A stretch of DNA of 64,000 bases from NCBI RefSeq assembly GCF_000819985.1, contig NZ_CDBZ01000016.1, positions 1 to 64,000 on the forward strand. The letters run 5' to 3'. Below, piece by piece: positions 19,494 to 28,878 of the stretch; within the stretch, counting starts at the first letter, position 1, and each line of letters starts with the position of its first letter. The notes below the pieces were generated by a model. It made no database searches. It was not told where the DNA came from and saw nothing but the letters and a program-made list of their open reading frames with translations. A program made the position numbers and the translations under genes. Source of the stretch: Aeromonas media (GTDB lineage Bacteria; Pseudomonadota; Gammaproteobacteria; Enterobacterales; Aeromonadaceae).

Positions 19494-20372
19494 TTACTTG
19501 CTGACGATTTGCAGCGGTACCGGGATGGACTGCTCCACCGGCTGGCCCTTGAGCACCTTGTCGGCGGTTTCCACGCCGATGGCACCGATCAGCGCCGGCT
19601 GCTGGGCCACGGTGGCGGCCAGTTTACCCTTGGCCACGGCGGCCTTGCCATCATCGGTGCCATCGAAGCCGACGATCATCACCTCTTTGCCGGCGGCTTG
19701 CACGGCGCGGATGGCACCCAGCGCCATCTCGTCGTTCTGGGCGAACACCGCCTGTACGGTCGGGTGGGCCGCCAGCAGGTTCTCCATGACGTTCAGACCC
19801 TTGGTGCGATCGAAGTCGGCGGGCTGGGATGCCAGCACCTGCAACTTGTTGGCGGCCACGGCCAGGGCGAAGCCCTCGCCACGGTCACGGGCGGCAGAGG
19901 TGCCGGCGATCCCTTCGAGCTGGATCACCTTGGTGCCGGCACCCAGCTTCTCGGTGATGAAGTCACCGGCCAGCTTGCCACCGGCCACGTTGTCGGAGGC
20001 GATGTGGGCCTTGACCTCCCCCTGGGCCGCGCCGCGGTCCAGGGTCAGCACCGGGATGTTGGCCTTGTTGGCCAGGCGGATGGCGTTGCCCACCGCTTCT
20101 GAGTCGGTCGGGTTGATCAGGATGGCGTTGACCTTGCGCACGGTGAGATCTTCCACGTTGGAGAGCTCCTTGGCCGGGTCATTCTGGGAGTCCAGCACCA
20201 CCAGCTCGTAACCAAGCTCCTTGGCCTTGGCTTCGGCACCCTCCTTCATGGTGACGAAGAAGGGGTTGTTGAGGGTGGAGACCACCATGGCCAGCGTCTG
20301 ATCGGCGGCCTGGGCGGTACCCAGCACGGACATGATGGCGGCAGCGAGCAGGGTATTGAGCTTTTTCATCAT
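19494..20372 (-). CDS. rbsB: ribose ABC transporter periplasmic binding protein
   Basis: A 292-residue periplasmic binding protein with a clean signal peptide (cleavage after TAQA, about residue 23). The mature sequence closely follows E. coli RbsB ([48 protein letters not shown]). It delivers D-ribose to RbsA2C2. A GGAAT-type ribosome-binding site lies upstream. Confidence 0.97.
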   Translation of the reverse strand: MMKKLNTLLAAAIMSVLGTAQAADQTLAMVVSTLNNPFFVTMKEGAEAKAKELGYELVVLDSQNDPAKELSNVEDLTVRKVNAILINPTDSEAVGNAIRLANKANIPVLTLDRGAAQGEVKAHIASDNVAGGKLAGDFITEKLGAGTKVIQLEGIAGTSAARDRGEGFALAVAANKLQVLASQPADFDRTKGLNVMENLLAAHPTVQAVFAQNDEMALGAIRAVQAAGKEVMIVGFDGTDDGKAAVAKGKLAATVAQQPALIGAIGVETADKVLKGQPVEQSIPVPLQIVSK

Positions 20373-20390
20373 TTCATTCCTTGTGTGTGC

Positions 20391-21356
20391 TTACTTGCTT
20401 TTGTTATCGATCATCACGGCGAGCAAAATGACGCTGGCCTTGGCGATCATCTGGTAATAGGAGGATACGTCGAGCAGGTTGAGGGCGTTGTTGAGGAAGC
20501 CGATGATCAAGGCACCGATCAGGGTACCCATGATGCGGCCCTTGCCGCCCATCAGACTGGTGCCACCCAGCACCACGGCGGCGATGGCATCCAGCTCGTA
20601 ACCCATGCCGGCAGTCGGCTGGGCCGAGGAGAGGCGGGAGGTGACGATGAGCCCCGCCAGCGCCGACAACATGCCGCACAAACCATAGACCGCGAGCTTG
20701 ACCCTGGCCACGTTGATGCCGGAGAGGCGGGTGGCCGATTCGTTGCCGCCGAGGGCATAGATGTAGCGACCGAGGCGGGTGTGGTTGAGCAGGTACCAGG
20801 CCAGCAGGAAGACGATGGCCATCAGCCAGATGGGCACCGGCAGGCCGAACAGGTAACCGGTCCCCAGCCAGGCGAAGTGATCGGCGCCGTCACTGAAACC
20901 GGTGGAGATGGGACGCCCCTCGGTGTAAACCATGGTCACGCCGCGCAGGGCGGTCATGGTGACCAGGGTGGCGATGAAGGCCTGCACCTTGCCCTTGGCG
21001 ATGATGAGGCCGCTGACGCCGCCGAGCAGGGCACCGGCCCCCAGGGTGAGGGGTACTACCAGCCAGATGGGCAGCTCCATGGCCACCATGGTGGCGGCCA
21101 GGGCGCCGCACAGGGCCAGCACAGAGCCGACCGACAGGTCGATGCCGGCGGTGAGGATGACCAGCGTCATGCCGACCGCCATGATGGCGTTGACCGAGGT
21201 CTGGCGCAGGATGTTGAGCAGGTTGTCGGCGGTGAAGAAGTTGGGACTCAGGAAGGAGACCACGCCTATCAGCACCAGCAGCGCCACCAGGGATTTGTTC
21301 TCGATCCACCAGGCCTTGCTCATGACGCCACGGCGGGGAAGGGTTTGGGTTGTCAT
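20391..21356 (-). CDS. rbsC: ribose ABC transporter permease
   Basis: A 321-residue inner-membrane permease with about ten hydrophobic segments and the family motif EAA-like region ([30 protein letters not shown]). The start at 21356 ([10 protein letters not shown]) matches E. coli RbsC in length and sequence; its ATG overlaps the rbsA stop (ATGA), implying translational coupling. An ATG 27 bases further upstream is disfavoured. Confidence 0.96.
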   Translation of the reverse strand: MTTQTLPRRGVMSKAWWIENKSLVALLVLIGVVSFLSPNFFTADNLLNILRQTSVNAIMAVGMTLVILTAGIDLSVGSVLALCGALAATMVAMELPIWLVVPLTLGAGALLGGVSGLIIAKGKVQAFIATLVTMTALRGVTMVYTEGRPISTGFSDGADHFAWLGTGYLFGLPVPIWLMAIVFLLAWYLLNHTRLGRYIYALGGNESATRLSGINVARVKLAVYGLCGMLSALAGLIVTSRLSSAQPTAGMGYELDAIAAVVLGGTSLMGGKGRIMGTLIGALIIGFLNNALNLLDVSSYYQMIAKASVILLAVMIDNKSK

Positions 21357-22924
21357 TGTGCTGCCTCTTGCTCTGCTTGCCACTGTTTGCCGACTGCCGC
21401 CGCCATCAGTTTCTCCTGATTGGCCTCGCGGGTGTTGAACTCTGCGCTGATGCGCCCTTCGTGCATCACCAGGATGCGATCACTCATGCCGAGCACTTCC
21501 GGCATCTCGGAGGAGACCAGGATGATGCTCATCCCCTCCTTCTTGAACTGGTTGATGAGCTGATAGATCTCCTTCTTGGCGCCCACGTCGACGCCACGGG
21601 TCGGCTCGTCGAGGATCAGCACCTTGGGCCTTGTCAGCAGCCCCTTGGCGATGGCCACCTTCTGCTGGTTGCCGCCGGAGAGGAGTTTGATGAGCTGATC
21701 CTGACTCGGTGTCTTGATGTTGAACAGCCGCACATAGTCGCCCACCGCCTGGCGCTCGGCCTGGCCGTCAATCTTGCCGTGGCTGATGAACTCGCCGAGG
21801 GCGCAGAGGCTCATGTTTTCGCGCACCGAGAGCTCCAGCACCAGGCCATCCCCCTTGCGATCCTCGGAGATGTAGGCGATGCCGGCGGCCAGACCGTCGG
21901 CGGGGGTGCGTGGCACCAGCACCTTGCCATCGACTTCGACCGCGCCACTGCTGATGGGGCTGGCGCCGTAGATGAGCTTCATCAGCTCGGTGCGCCCGGA
22001 CCCCATCAGGCCACTGAAGCCCAGAATTTCCCCCTGGCGCAGGGAGAAACTCACCCCGTGCACGCCGGGGCCGGCCAGATCCTTCACTTGCAGGCTGACG
22101 GGGCCGAGCTCGCGGGCGAGGCGCGGGTATTGCTCCTCCAGCCGGCGACCCACCATCATCTCGATGATCCTGTCTTCGTCGAGCTCGCTCACCGCCTGCT
22201 CGCCTATCCATTTGCCATCGCGCAGCACGGTGACCCGGTCGCAGATCTGGAAGATCTCTTTCAGGCGGTGGGAGATGTAGACGATGCCGCAACCCTGCTC
22301 GCGCAGCTCGCGGATGACCACGAACAGCTGCTCTGTCTCGGTGTCGGTCAGCGCGTCGGTGGGCTCGTCCATGATGATGACGCTGGCATCGAATGACAGC
22401 GCCTTGGCGATCTCCACCATCTGCTGCTCGCCGATGGAGAGATCCCCGAGCCGGGTGTCCGGCCCGTGCTTGACGCCGAGGCGGGCCAGGAGGGTGCTGG
22501 CCCGCTCGCGCAGTTGCTTGTGGTCAATGCTGCCAAAGCGGGTGCGCGGCTCGCGGCCGAGGAAGATATTGGCGGCAATCGACAACTCCGGCAGCAGGTT
22601 CAGCTCCTGGTGGATGATGCTGATCCCCTGATCCTGGGAGTCGCGCGGTCCCTTGAAGTGGACCGGTTGGCCACGATAGCTGACGCTGCCGGCATCGGCC
22701 TGGTAGATGCCGGTCAGTACCTTCATCAGGGTGGACTTGCCAGCGCCATTCTCGCCGAGCAAGGCCATCACCTGACCCGGGTAGACCCGCAGACCCGCTT
22801 CGTCGAGAGCGCGCACCCCGGGGAAGGTCTTGACGATCCCGGTGAGCTCAAGAATGGGCGAGGGGGGCGTGTTAACGCTCCCGGTGAGCCCAACAAGGGG
22901 GGAGAGGGGGGAGGTTGTGCTCAT
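21353..22924 (-). CDS. rbsA: ribose ABC transporter ATP-binding protein
   Basis: A 523-residue double-ABC ATPase. The first cassette has Walker [10 protein letters not shown] and signature [13 protein letters not shown]. The second has a non-canonical P-loop ([10 protein letters not shown]) with signature [13 protein letters not shown], the usual asymmetry of sugar importers. About 20 extra residues precede the conserved start compared with E. coli RbsA (501 residues); no later ATG is available. Confidence 0.96.
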   Translation of the reverse strand: MSTTSPLSPLVGLTGSVNTPPSPILELTGIVKTFPGVRALDEAGLRVYPGQVMALLGENGAGKSTLMKVLTGIYQADAGSVSYRGQPVHFKGPRDSQDQGISIIHQELNLLPELSIAANIFLGREPRTRFGSIDHKQLRERASTLLARLGVKHGPDTRLGDLSIGEQQMVEIAKALSFDASVIIMDEPTDALTDTETEQLFVVIRELREQGCGIVYISHRLKEIFQICDRVTVLRDGKWIGEQAVSELDEDRIIEMMVGRRLEEQYPRLARELGPVSLQVKDLAGPGVHGVSFSLRQGEILGFSGLMGSGRTELMKLIYGASPISSGAVEVDGKVLVPRTPADGLAAGIAYISEDRKGDGLVLELSVRENMSLCALGEFISHGKIDGQAERQAVGDYVRLFNIKTPSQDQLIKLLSGGNQQKVAIAKGLLTRPKVLILDEPTRGVDVGAKKEIYQLINQFKKEGMSIILVSSEMPEVLGMSDRILVMHEGRISAEFNTREANQEKLMAAAVGKQWQAEQEAAQ

Positions 22925-22945
22925 TTGCAGCTTCCTTGAAGAGGC

Positions 22946-23365
22946 TTAAAACGCCACACCGGCGCAGAGAATAATATTGGCGTAGGGGGTGACCTCGCCG
23001 CTGCGCACGATGGCCTTGCTCTGGTGGGAGCGGGCTTTGAACGCCTCGTGCAGGCAATATTCTACGGCGATGGGTTTGCCCTGGGCCAGGGCGTGAGCCT
23101 CGATCTGCGCAACCAGCGCCTGATGGGCATCCGGGCTGATCAATTTTATTTCGCTCGCCATGATCACCTTCTCCACCACCAGATCGGTGAGCAGAGCGCT
23201 CAGCACGGTGTCCAGGCTGGGAGTGCCCGCCATCAGTGCCAGATCGATGCGCTCAGGCCCCGCCGCAATGGGCAGGCCTGCATCGCAGACGGTGATTTCG
23301 TCGGTGTGACCCATTCGTGCCACCAGAGCACTCAGGGGAGCATTGAGCAGCTTGCCTCGTTTCAT
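22946..23365 (-). CDS. rbsD: D-ribose pyranase
   Basis: A 139-residue RbsD that interconverts pyranose and furanose forms of ribose. Recognised by MKRGKLLNAPLSALVARMGH near the N-terminus (with the catalytic His) and the terminal GEVTPYANIILCAGVAF. It is the first gene of the operon; the promoter region with operator and CRP-like site lies immediately upstream. Confidence 0.96.
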   Translation of the reverse strand: MKRGKLLNAPLSALVARMGHTDEITVCDAGLPIAAGPERIDLALMAGTPSLDTVLSALLTDLVVEKVIMASEIKLISPDAHQALVAQIEAHALAQGKPIAVEYCLHEAFKARSHQSKAIVRSGEVTPYANIILCAGVAF

Positions 23366-23420
23366 ACAACACCTCGGCGGCCTGTGACCGCATCGTCAAT
23401 ATTTATCTGGGCAACCGGTT

Positions 23421-23436
23421 ACGCAACCGGTTGCGT
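23421..23436 (-). promoter_or_regulatory. RbsR operator upstream of rbsD
   Basis: A perfect 16-bp palindrome ACGCAACCGGTTGCGT, centred on CCGG as expected for a LacI/GalR-family repressor. A second, imperfect copy of the core (GCAACCGGTTAC, 23411-23422) abuts it. It lies 56 bases upstream of the rbsD ATG. Confidence 0.8.
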
Positions 23437-23493
23437 CGTTGAGGTGAAAGATAGGCGCTAACCGTTAACGGGTCTAGGAACAGATGACGAAAA

Positions 23494-23509
23494 TGTGAAA
23501 ACGATCTCA
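23494..23509 (-). promoter_or_regulatory. CRP-like site upstream of rbs operon
   Basis: TGTGA-AAACGA-TCTCA matches the CRP consensus TGTGA-N6-TCACA at 9 of 10 core positions, allowing for its palindromic nature. A -10-like TATCTT on the minus strand (complement of 23448-23453) would put the start near 23441 and the CRP site about 61 bases upstream, a class I position. Catabolite control is known for rbs in E. coli. Confidence 0.5.
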
Positions 23510-23532
23510 ATGAAGTGGCTGACAGCAGGAAA

Positions 23533-23555
23533 ACGGGTGCCAGAAGAGCACCCGT
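23533..23555 (-). terminator. probable terminator of the GST gene
   Basis: ACGGGTGC (23533-23540) pairs with GCACCCGT (23548-23555); on the minus strand the stem is followed by TTTCCT. It lies 18 bases after the GST stop. The U-tract is short. Confidence 0.5.
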
Positions 23556-23572
23556 ACAACCAGAGGAGGGGA

Positions 23573-24190
23573 TCAGAGAATCAGGGCCTCCTGCACGGCG
23601 GGGCGTGCCAGCATGCGTCGGGTATGGGCCGCCACCTTGGGAAACTCGTCGATGGCGACCCCGTCGCTCGCGAGCCAGCTGGCCACCACGAACAGGTAGA
23701 TATCGGCCAGGCTGAAACGTTCCCCCAATACCCAGGGACCGGCCAGATAGTGGTGCTCTATCTCGGCGAAACCGTCGCGCATGTTTTGCGGCATCCTGGC
23801 CTTCATGGCAGCGATGGCGTGTTCGTCATCCGCCCAGCGGCTACCGCGACGGCCATGGGCATGGGCGACGTGCACCGTCGAGGCGAGGAAGCTATGCACC
23901 TCCTGCATTCTGGCCAGCAGGAAGGGGTCATCCAGGGGCGCCAGCCCGGCATCCGGGAAGCGCTGGGCCACGTACAGCAGCAAGGCCGGGGTTTCGGTCA
24001 GTACGCCGCACTCGGTCACCAGGGCCGGCACCCGCCCCTTGGGGTTGATGGCAAGATAGGCGGGGGTGCGTTGCTCCCCGGCGGCGAGATCGAGGCGCTT
24101 GATCCGGTGCGGGGCACCGGCTTCCACCAGGGCGATACGCACCGCCATGGCACAGGTACCGGGGGCGAGATAGAGCGTCAGTTCGGACAT
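23573..24190 (-). CDS. glutathione S-transferase family protein
   Basis: A 205-residue cytosolic protein with an N-terminal thioredoxin-fold GST domain (LYLAPGTCAMAVRIALVEAG; cis-Pro segment NPKGRVPAL; T/E-TPALLLYVA) and an all-helical C-terminal domain. It would conjugate or reduce small substrates with glutathione; the substrate cannot be predicted. A Cys in the N-terminal motif (GTCAMA) suggests a beta-class-like active site. The 251 bases separating it from the divergent gene at 24442 contain no further gene. Confidence 0.88.
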   Translation of the reverse strand: MSELTLYLAPGTCAMAVRIALVEAGAPHRIKRLDLAAGEQRTPAYLAINPKGRVPALVTECGVLTETPALLLYVAQRFPDAGLAPLDDPFLLARMQEVHSFLASTVHVAHAHGRRGSRWADDEHAIAAMKARMPQNMRDGFAEIEHHYLAGPWVLGERFSLADIYLFVVASWLASDGVAIDEFPKVAAHTRRMLARPAVQEALIL

Positions 24191-24441
24191 TGCAGCTTTC
24201 CTTGTGTAGGTTATCCGGGATGGACTGCGCGAGAGTGCGAGTCTGTCGAGTCTTGGTCATCCATCCTACGCCCATGCCGGGCCAGGGCCAAGCCAGGCGA
24301 CCGGGGGGCTGACAGCGGGCAGGGCGAGCGCACCCATGTCAGTGAAATCAATGGCTTTCTGAACGGAAGATAACAGGAAAAACGACTACGCATGCCCGGT
24401 CAAACCGCTATAATGTGCCACCTTGGAACAGTCGTTTTTGA

Positions 24442-25227
24442 ATGTTGGATAGTCAATTGAGTAATAGAATGCGGATCGGTGGAACCCTCGAACAGTCCCT
24501 CAGCCAGGGATACCGTCTGGACCTGCAAGGGGTGTTGAAAGAGGCCTGGCAACAGACTCGCCGCACCGGTTTCGGTCTGGCGCTGGCCATCGCCGGGGTC
24601 ATGGCAATCTGGATCCTGCTGAGCAACACCCTGCTGGCCCCCTATGTCAGCCAGGAAGGGGGTGACATGGACATGGCCCTGATATTGAGCCTGCTCATCA
24701 CCGTCATCATGTCCCCCATGACCTCTTCCCTCGACATGCTGGGACTGCAGCAGTCGGTGGGCGTGCGGGCCCGCCCTAACCAGGTGTTCGACTTCTTCCG
24801 TCACTTTCTGCGTCTGGGCTCCCTGAGCCTGCTCGGCAGCCTCATCACCAGCCTGTTTGGTCCCCTGTTCGAGCTGCTGGGGCTGCCGGTAATGCTGGCT
24901 TTTGTTCCTTCTGCCCTGGTGGGCATGGGGCTGGTGTTCACCGTGCCCCTGGTGCTGGAGCGCGGCCTGTCGCCGGCCCAGGCCATCCTGGTCTCCCTCA
25001 AGTTGTTCGCCCGTGGCTGGCCCAGCATAGTGCTGCTGCATGGCGTCATGCTGGCGCTGTTCTTCCTGGCCCTCATTCCCATGGGCATAGGCCTCATCTG
25101 GGTGGCCCCCCTCTATTTCAACCTCAAGGGGATCCTCTATCGGGATCTGTGCGGGGTTGCCGTGGAGGTGACCGAAGTGGCGGACAATGCCGCCTCCGGG
25201 CAGGGGCCCGATCATTTCAACGCGTGA
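24442..25227 (+). CDS. inner-membrane protein of unknown function
   Basis: A 261-residue protein with five or six hydrophobic segments (about residues 42-62, 74-96, 125-150, 155-180 and 205-235) and a hydrophilic tail. The layout (long cytoplasmic N-terminus, short loops, an LMLERGLSPAQAIL-like helix before the last pair) recalls bacterial glycerophosphoryl/DUF-type membrane families, but I cannot assign one. An alternative start at ATG 24472 (MRIGGTLEQ) is possible. It is followed after 16 bases by the DUF2987-like gene, so the pair is probably an operon. Confidence 0.75.
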   Translation: MLDSQLSNRMRIGGTLEQSLSQGYRLDLQGVLKEAWQQTRRTGFGLALAIAGVMAIWILLSNTLLAPYVSQEGGDMDMALILSLLITVIMSPMTSSLDMLGLQQSVGVRARPNQVFDFFRHFLRLGSLSLLGSLITSLFGPLFELLGLPVMLAFVPSALVGMGLVFTVPLVLERGLSPAQAILVSLKLFARGWPSIVLLHGVMLALFFLALIPMGIGLIWVAPLYFNLKGILYRDLCGVAVEVTEVADNAASGQGPDHFNA

Positions 25228-25243
25228 TGCAAAAGGATGGCAT

Positions 25244-25921
25244 ATGAAGCTGGTTCGACATGGCATGGCGGCAAGTCTGCTGATAGTGCCGGCGCTGTGC
25301 GTGGCGGCGCCCTCGCTGGATCTGCAATACAGCACCTTCTACAGCCAGATGAAGACCTTTGCCAAGGGCGAGTTTGGTGATGCCAGGCTGGGGTTTTATC
25401 TGACCGATCCGCAAAGTGGCCAGCGCTGCGGGCTCGTCTCGGCAAGGGTCTCGACCCTGGATCGGGATGTTGCCGCCGAGGTGACTATCGACAGCGAGCT
25501 GCGTCTGCCCTATGACGACGATCTCAATCTCGACAAGGCGACCGTGGTGGTGACGCTGACCGAACCACATGCCACCTGTGACATGTCGGTGCAGGTGATG
25601 GCCGATGCGCCCCCAGCGTCGGATAGCCAGGGGTTCAGGGTGAGCGAGGTGGTGACACGCCAGCAGGAGATGCAGTCGCTGCTGGACAAGCTGGCAGGCA
25701 TGGTGGGCAAGTACTTCCTGCCGGAGATGGCGGGGGTGCGGGTGACCCTGGTGCAGCCGAGCGGCACCGCCTACCTCATCGATGGAGCCCGTCAGCAACC
25801 ACTCCCCTGGCAGGATGGCCAGCTGCTGCTTCGCAATGAGCAACTCGCCGATTTCGCGGCGGGCAGGTTGCAGCTTGCGGGAGAGATACTGCGACTGACC
25901 CCCTGGTTGCACAAGGGCTGA
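25244..25921 (+). CDS. periplasmic protein resembling DUF2987
   Basis: A 225-residue secreted protein: signal peptide to about residue 19 (ALCVAA), then a mature domain with the motif LQYSTFYSQMK that I associate with DUF2987 proteins of Vibrio and Shewanella. Two cysteines (QRCGLV and ATCDMS) could form a disulphide. The start at 25244 is preceded by AAGGATG-like sequence and begins the signal peptide; an earlier in-frame ATG lies within the upstream gene. No function is known to me. Confidence 0.75.
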   Translation: MKLVRHGMAASLLIVPALCVAAPSLDLQYSTFYSQMKTFAKGEFGDARLGFYLTDPQSGQRCGLVSARVSTLDRDVAAEVTIDSELRLPYDDDLNLDKATVVVTLTEPHATCDMSVQVMADAPPASDSQGFRVSEVVTRQQEMQSLLDKLAGMVGKYFLPEMAGVRVTLVQPSGTAYLIDGARQQPLPWQDGQLLLRNEQLADFAAGRLQLAGEILRLTPWLHKG

Positions 25922-25948
25922 AAAAGCCGGGTGAAAGACAGATAAAGA

Positions 25949-25975
25949 AAAGGAGCGCATGGCGCTCCTTTTTCG
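25949..25975. terminator. bidirectional terminator between the DUF2987-like gene and ttcA
   Basis: AAAGGAGCGC (25949-25958), loop ATG, GCGCTCCTTT (25962-25971), then TT. The perfect 10-bp stem is flanked by an A-run on one side and a T-run on the other, between two converging genes. Confidence 0.85.
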
Positions 25976-25993
25976 TGGTGGCTGGCAGGGCGC

Positions 25994-26902
25994 TCAGCGC
26001 ACCTCGATCACATCCAGCACGTCCATCTCGTCGATGTTGAGCAGGGGCGCGGTCGGCAGCTCGGGGGGATCGAATGCCTTGTCGCCGCCGTCGATGATGC
26101 CGGAGTCGCGGTTGATGCTCTTGAAGTCAAACAGCTTGTGATCGAGCAGGTGGCTCGGGATCACGTCCTGAATGGCGGTGAACATGGTCTCTATCCGGCC
26201 GGGGAATCGGCGATCCCAGTCCTGCATCATCTGCTTGATGGCCTTGCGCTGCAGGTTCTCCTGCGAGCCGCACAGGTTACACGGGATGATGGGGAAGGCC
26301 TTGACCTCCGCATAGCGCACCAGATCCTTCTCCTTGCAGTAGGCCAGGGGGCGGATCACCACGTTCTTGCCATCGTCGCTCACCAGCTTGGGGGGCATGG
26401 ACTTGAGCTTGCCGCCGTAGAACATGTTGAGGAACAGGGTCTCGAGGATGTCATCCCTGTGGTGGCCGAGGGCAATCTTGGTGCAACCCAGCTCTTGGGC
26501 GGTGCGGTAGAGAATGCCGCGGCGCAGGCGGGAGCAGAGGGCGCAGGTGGTCTTGCCTTCCGGCACCTTGTCCTTGACGATGGAGTAGGTGTCTTCCTCG
26601 ACGATCTTGAAGTCGACGCCGAGGGTGGCCAGGTATTCCGGCAGCACGTGTTCGGGGAAGCCGGGTTGCTTCTGATCCAGGTTGACGGCCACGAGATCGA
26701 AATGGATGGGGGCGCTGGCCTTCAGGCTCATCAGGATGTCGAGCATGGCGAAGCTGTCTTTGCCGCCAGACAGGCACACCATGATCTTGTCACCCTCTTC
26801 AATCATGTTGAAGTCGGCGATGGCCTGACCCACGTTGCGCCGCAGGCGTTTCTGCAGCTTGTTGAAACTGTATTTCTCTTTGGCGTTAAGCTCTTCTAGC
26901 AT
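25994..26902 (-). CDS. ttcA: tRNA 2-thiocytidine(32) synthetase
   Basis: A 302-residue enzyme that thiolates C32 of certain tRNAs, using ATP and an iron-sulfur cluster. The PP-loop [11 protein letters not shown] (about residue 45) and two CxxC motifs (CALC and CNLC) are intact. The gene follows uspE on the same strand but has its own promoter. The order fnr-uspE-ttcA resembles the E. coli neighbourhood. Confidence 0.96.
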   Translation of the reverse strand: MLEELNAKEKYSFNKLQKRLRRNVGQAIADFNMIEEGDKIMVCLSGGKDSFAMLDILMSLKASAPIHFDLVAVNLDQKQPGFPEHVLPEYLATLGVDFKIVEEDTYSIVKDKVPEGKTTCALCSRLRRGILYRTAQELGCTKIALGHHRDDILETLFLNMFYGGKLKSMPPKLVSDDGKNVVIRPLAYCKEKDLVRYAEVKAFPIIPCNLCGSQENLQRKAIKQMMQDWDRRFPGRIETMFTAIQDVIPSHLLDHKLFDFKSINRDSGIIDGGDKAFDPPELPTAPLLNIDEMDVLDVIEVR

Positions 26903-26934
26903 GGCCTCAAACCCGGGACAAAAATAAGCGGCTT

Positions 26935-26962
26935 ATTATAGCCATGTCCCGGGGGAGGGCAA
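26935..26962 (-). promoter_or_regulatory. predicted promoter of ttcA
   Basis: On the minus strand TTGCCC (complement of 26957-26962), a 16-base spacer and a perfect TATAAT (complement of 26935-26940), 33 bases upstream of the ttcA ATG. Confidence 0.6.
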
Positions 26963-26969
26963 GAAACGC

Positions 26970-27917
26970 TTATGCAGGATGACGCTTGTCATCCACCGGG
27001 CAGCTGTAATCGTCCGGTTTGAGGATCAGGATGTCGCAGTCGAGCCGATCGACCACATGCTCTGCCGTGTTGCCGAGCAGGGCGGCGGAGAGGCCGGTAC
27101 GGCCGACGCAACCCATGATCATCAAAGTGGCCTTGAGCTCGTCCGCCATGTCAGGCAGCACCTCCTCCGGTAATCCTTCCGCCACCTTGGTCCACATGTG
27201 ATTGATGCCGAAGTGATCGGCATGTTCTCGCAGCAGATCTTCGTGATGCTTGCGGATGGCATCGTTGTAAGCGTTGGGATCGAACTCGGGCAGCTCGATG
27301 GCCACATTCACCGGTGTGCCGGGGTAGGTGTTGACCAGATAGAGGTTGGATCCAAGCAGATCGGCGATGGCGACGCCTTCGCGGGTGATGCGCTCATTGA
27401 GGACTTTCTGCTCCAGGTCATCGCTCGAGCAGTTGATGGCGGCGATGATGTTGCCGCCCCGCTGCCAGTGACCCTCTTTGACCAGCAGGACGGGACAGGG
27501 GCACTTGCGCAGCAGGTGCCAGTCGGTCGGGGTGAAGATGAAGGTTTGCAGGAAGGAATGCTTGTGGGTCGCCTTGACCACCAGATCGTGGCGATGCTCC
27601 AGCACTTCCTGGATAACACACTCGAAGGGACGATTGTGCCACAACACCTTGATCTCGCACTCCAGGCCTCTGGCGCGATAGGGTTGGAGTATCTCGTCCA
27701 GCCACTCCCGACGCTGGGCAATGACGCCGTGGCGCATCTCTTCCCGCTCATCCACCGACAGCATGGCTGTCATCTCGTACGAGAAATCGTAAATCGTCAG
27801 GAGCAGGGTCAGCTGGGCACCCTCGTCCAGCTCGGCGACCTTGACCGCGCGCTCGAGCGCGATCTGGCGCTCCTCCTCCGGGTTGATCACCACCAGAATA
27901 TTTCGGTACTTGACCAT
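26970..27917 (-). CDS. uspE: universal stress protein E
   Basis: A 315-residue protein made of two tandem Usp domains (about residues 3-150 and 155-305). The second carries the nucleotide-binding-type stretch GCVGRTGLSAALLGNTAEHV. Tandem Usp proteins of this type are associated with stress resistance, motility and aggregation in E. coli. It lies downstream of fnr on the same strand, 137 bases away, with a nested hairpin in the gap. Confidence 0.93.
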   Translation of the reverse strand: MVKYRNILVVINPEEERQIALERAVKVAELDEGAQLTLLLTIYDFSYEMTAMLSVDEREEMRHGVIAQRREWLDEILQPYRARGLECEIKVLWHNRPFECVIQEVLEHRHDLVVKATHKHSFLQTFIFTPTDWHLLRKCPCPVLLVKEGHWQRGGNIIAAINCSSDDLEQKVLNERITREGVAIADLLGSNLYLVNTYPGTPVNVAIELPEFDPNAYNDAIRKHHEDLLREHADHFGINHMWTKVAEGLPEEVLPDMADELKATLMIMGCVGRTGLSAALLGNTAEHVVDRLDCDILILKPDDYSCPVDDKRHPA

Positions 27918-27999
27918 GTTCTCCTCCTTGGCAAAAACGCCAATGATGGCAACTCTTTAGCCATTACAGCTTAGCCCAAGGGGGGAGACGGGAAGGTGT

Positions 28000-28032
28000 G
28001 CCGGATCAAATTTCAGGGTGAACCGATCCGGC
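28000..28032 (-). other. nested hairpin between fnr and uspE
   Basis: GCCGGATC (28000-28007) pairs with GATCCGGC (28025-28032) and encloses TTCA...TGAA (28011-28014, 28018-28021). It is 23 bases after the fnr stop. No U-tract on either side, so it is more likely an mRNA-processing or stability element than a terminator. Confidence 0.45.
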
Positions 28033-28054
28033 AATACAGTGGGAAAGGGCGTGA

Positions 28055-28810
28055 TCAGCCGCAGGGAGGGCGAGTGGCACCGGCCATGACGCCGAGGGCC
28101 ACGTGATCCAGCACGGTAATGTATTTGCCCTTGACACTGATGAGGCCGGACTTCTGGAAACGACCGAGCAGACGGCTGATGGTCTCGACGGTGAGGCCGA
28201 GATAGTTGCCGATGTCGCCACGGGTCATGGAGAGACGGAACTCCTTGGCGGAGAAGCCGCGCTCGGAGAAACGTACCGACAGGTTGTGCAGGAAGGCGGC
28301 GAGGCGCTCTTCCGCATTCTTCTTGGAGAGCAGCAAGATCATCTCCTGATCCCCCATGATCTCGTTGCTCATCAGTCGCATGATCTGCTGGCGAAGCTTG
28401 GGCATCTTGCCGGAGAGATCGTCGAGTACATCGAACGGGATCTCGCACACCATGGCGGTTTCCAACGCCTGGGCGAAGGAGGGGTGCGCCTGCTTGTGGA
28501 TGGCATCGAAACCGACCAGATCCCCTGCAAGGTGGAAGGCGGTGATCTGCTCATCGCCCTGCTCGGTGATGGTGTATGACTTGATGGTCCCGGAGCGGAT
28601 GGCGTAGAGCGATTTCAGTTCATCGCCAGCCTTGAACAGTTCCTCACCCTTCTGGAACGGCTTCTTGCGCTCGATGATGCTGTCCAACTGATCGAGCTCA
28701 CTGTCGTTCAGGGTGAAGGGGATGCAGAGCTGGCTGATGCTGCAATCCTGGCAATGAATTGCACAGCCACCGCTCTGAACACGTCTGCCAGGTTTCTTGT
28801 CCGGGATCAT
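28055..28810 (-). CDS. fnr: FNR oxygen-sensing transcription factor
   Basis: A 251-residue CRP/FNR-family regulator nearly identical in layout to E. coli FNR. The [4Fe-4S] ligands are present (Cys20, Cys23 and Cys29 in [14 protein letters not shown], and the distal Cys in MVCEIPF). The recognition helix ([13 protein letters not shown]) keeps the E-x-x-S-R signature that reads TTGAT half-sites. It switches genes for anaerobic life; here it lies directly downstream of the cbb3 oxidase assembly genes. A perfect FNR box sits in its own promoter. Confidence 0.97.
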   Translation of the reverse strand: MIPDKKPGRRVQSGGCAIHCQDCSISQLCIPFTLNDSELDQLDSIIERKKPFQKGEELFKAGDELKSLYAIRSGTIKSYTITEQGDEQITAFHLAGDLVGFDAIHKQAHPSFAQALETAMVCEIPFDVLDDLSGKMPKLRQQIMRLMSNEIMGDQEMILLLSKKNAEERLAAFLHNLSVRFSERGFSAKEFRLSMTRGDIGNYLGLTVETISRLLGRFQKSGLISVKGKYITVLDHVALGVMAGATRPPCG

Positions 28811-28826
28811 AGGCTCATATGAATAA

Positions 28827-28840
28827 TTGATTTATATCAA
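28827..28840 (-). promoter_or_regulatory. consensus FNR box in the fnr promoter
   Basis: TTGAT-TTAT-ATCAA, a perfect match to the FNR consensus TTGAT-N4-ATCAA, 17 bases upstream of the fnr start codon. On the minus strand it overlaps the -10-like TATAAA, so it fits autorepression by steric block. Confidence 0.85.
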
Positions 28841-28878
28841 ACAAGTTTACCACCAACTCATCCGTTTTGGATAGGGTT

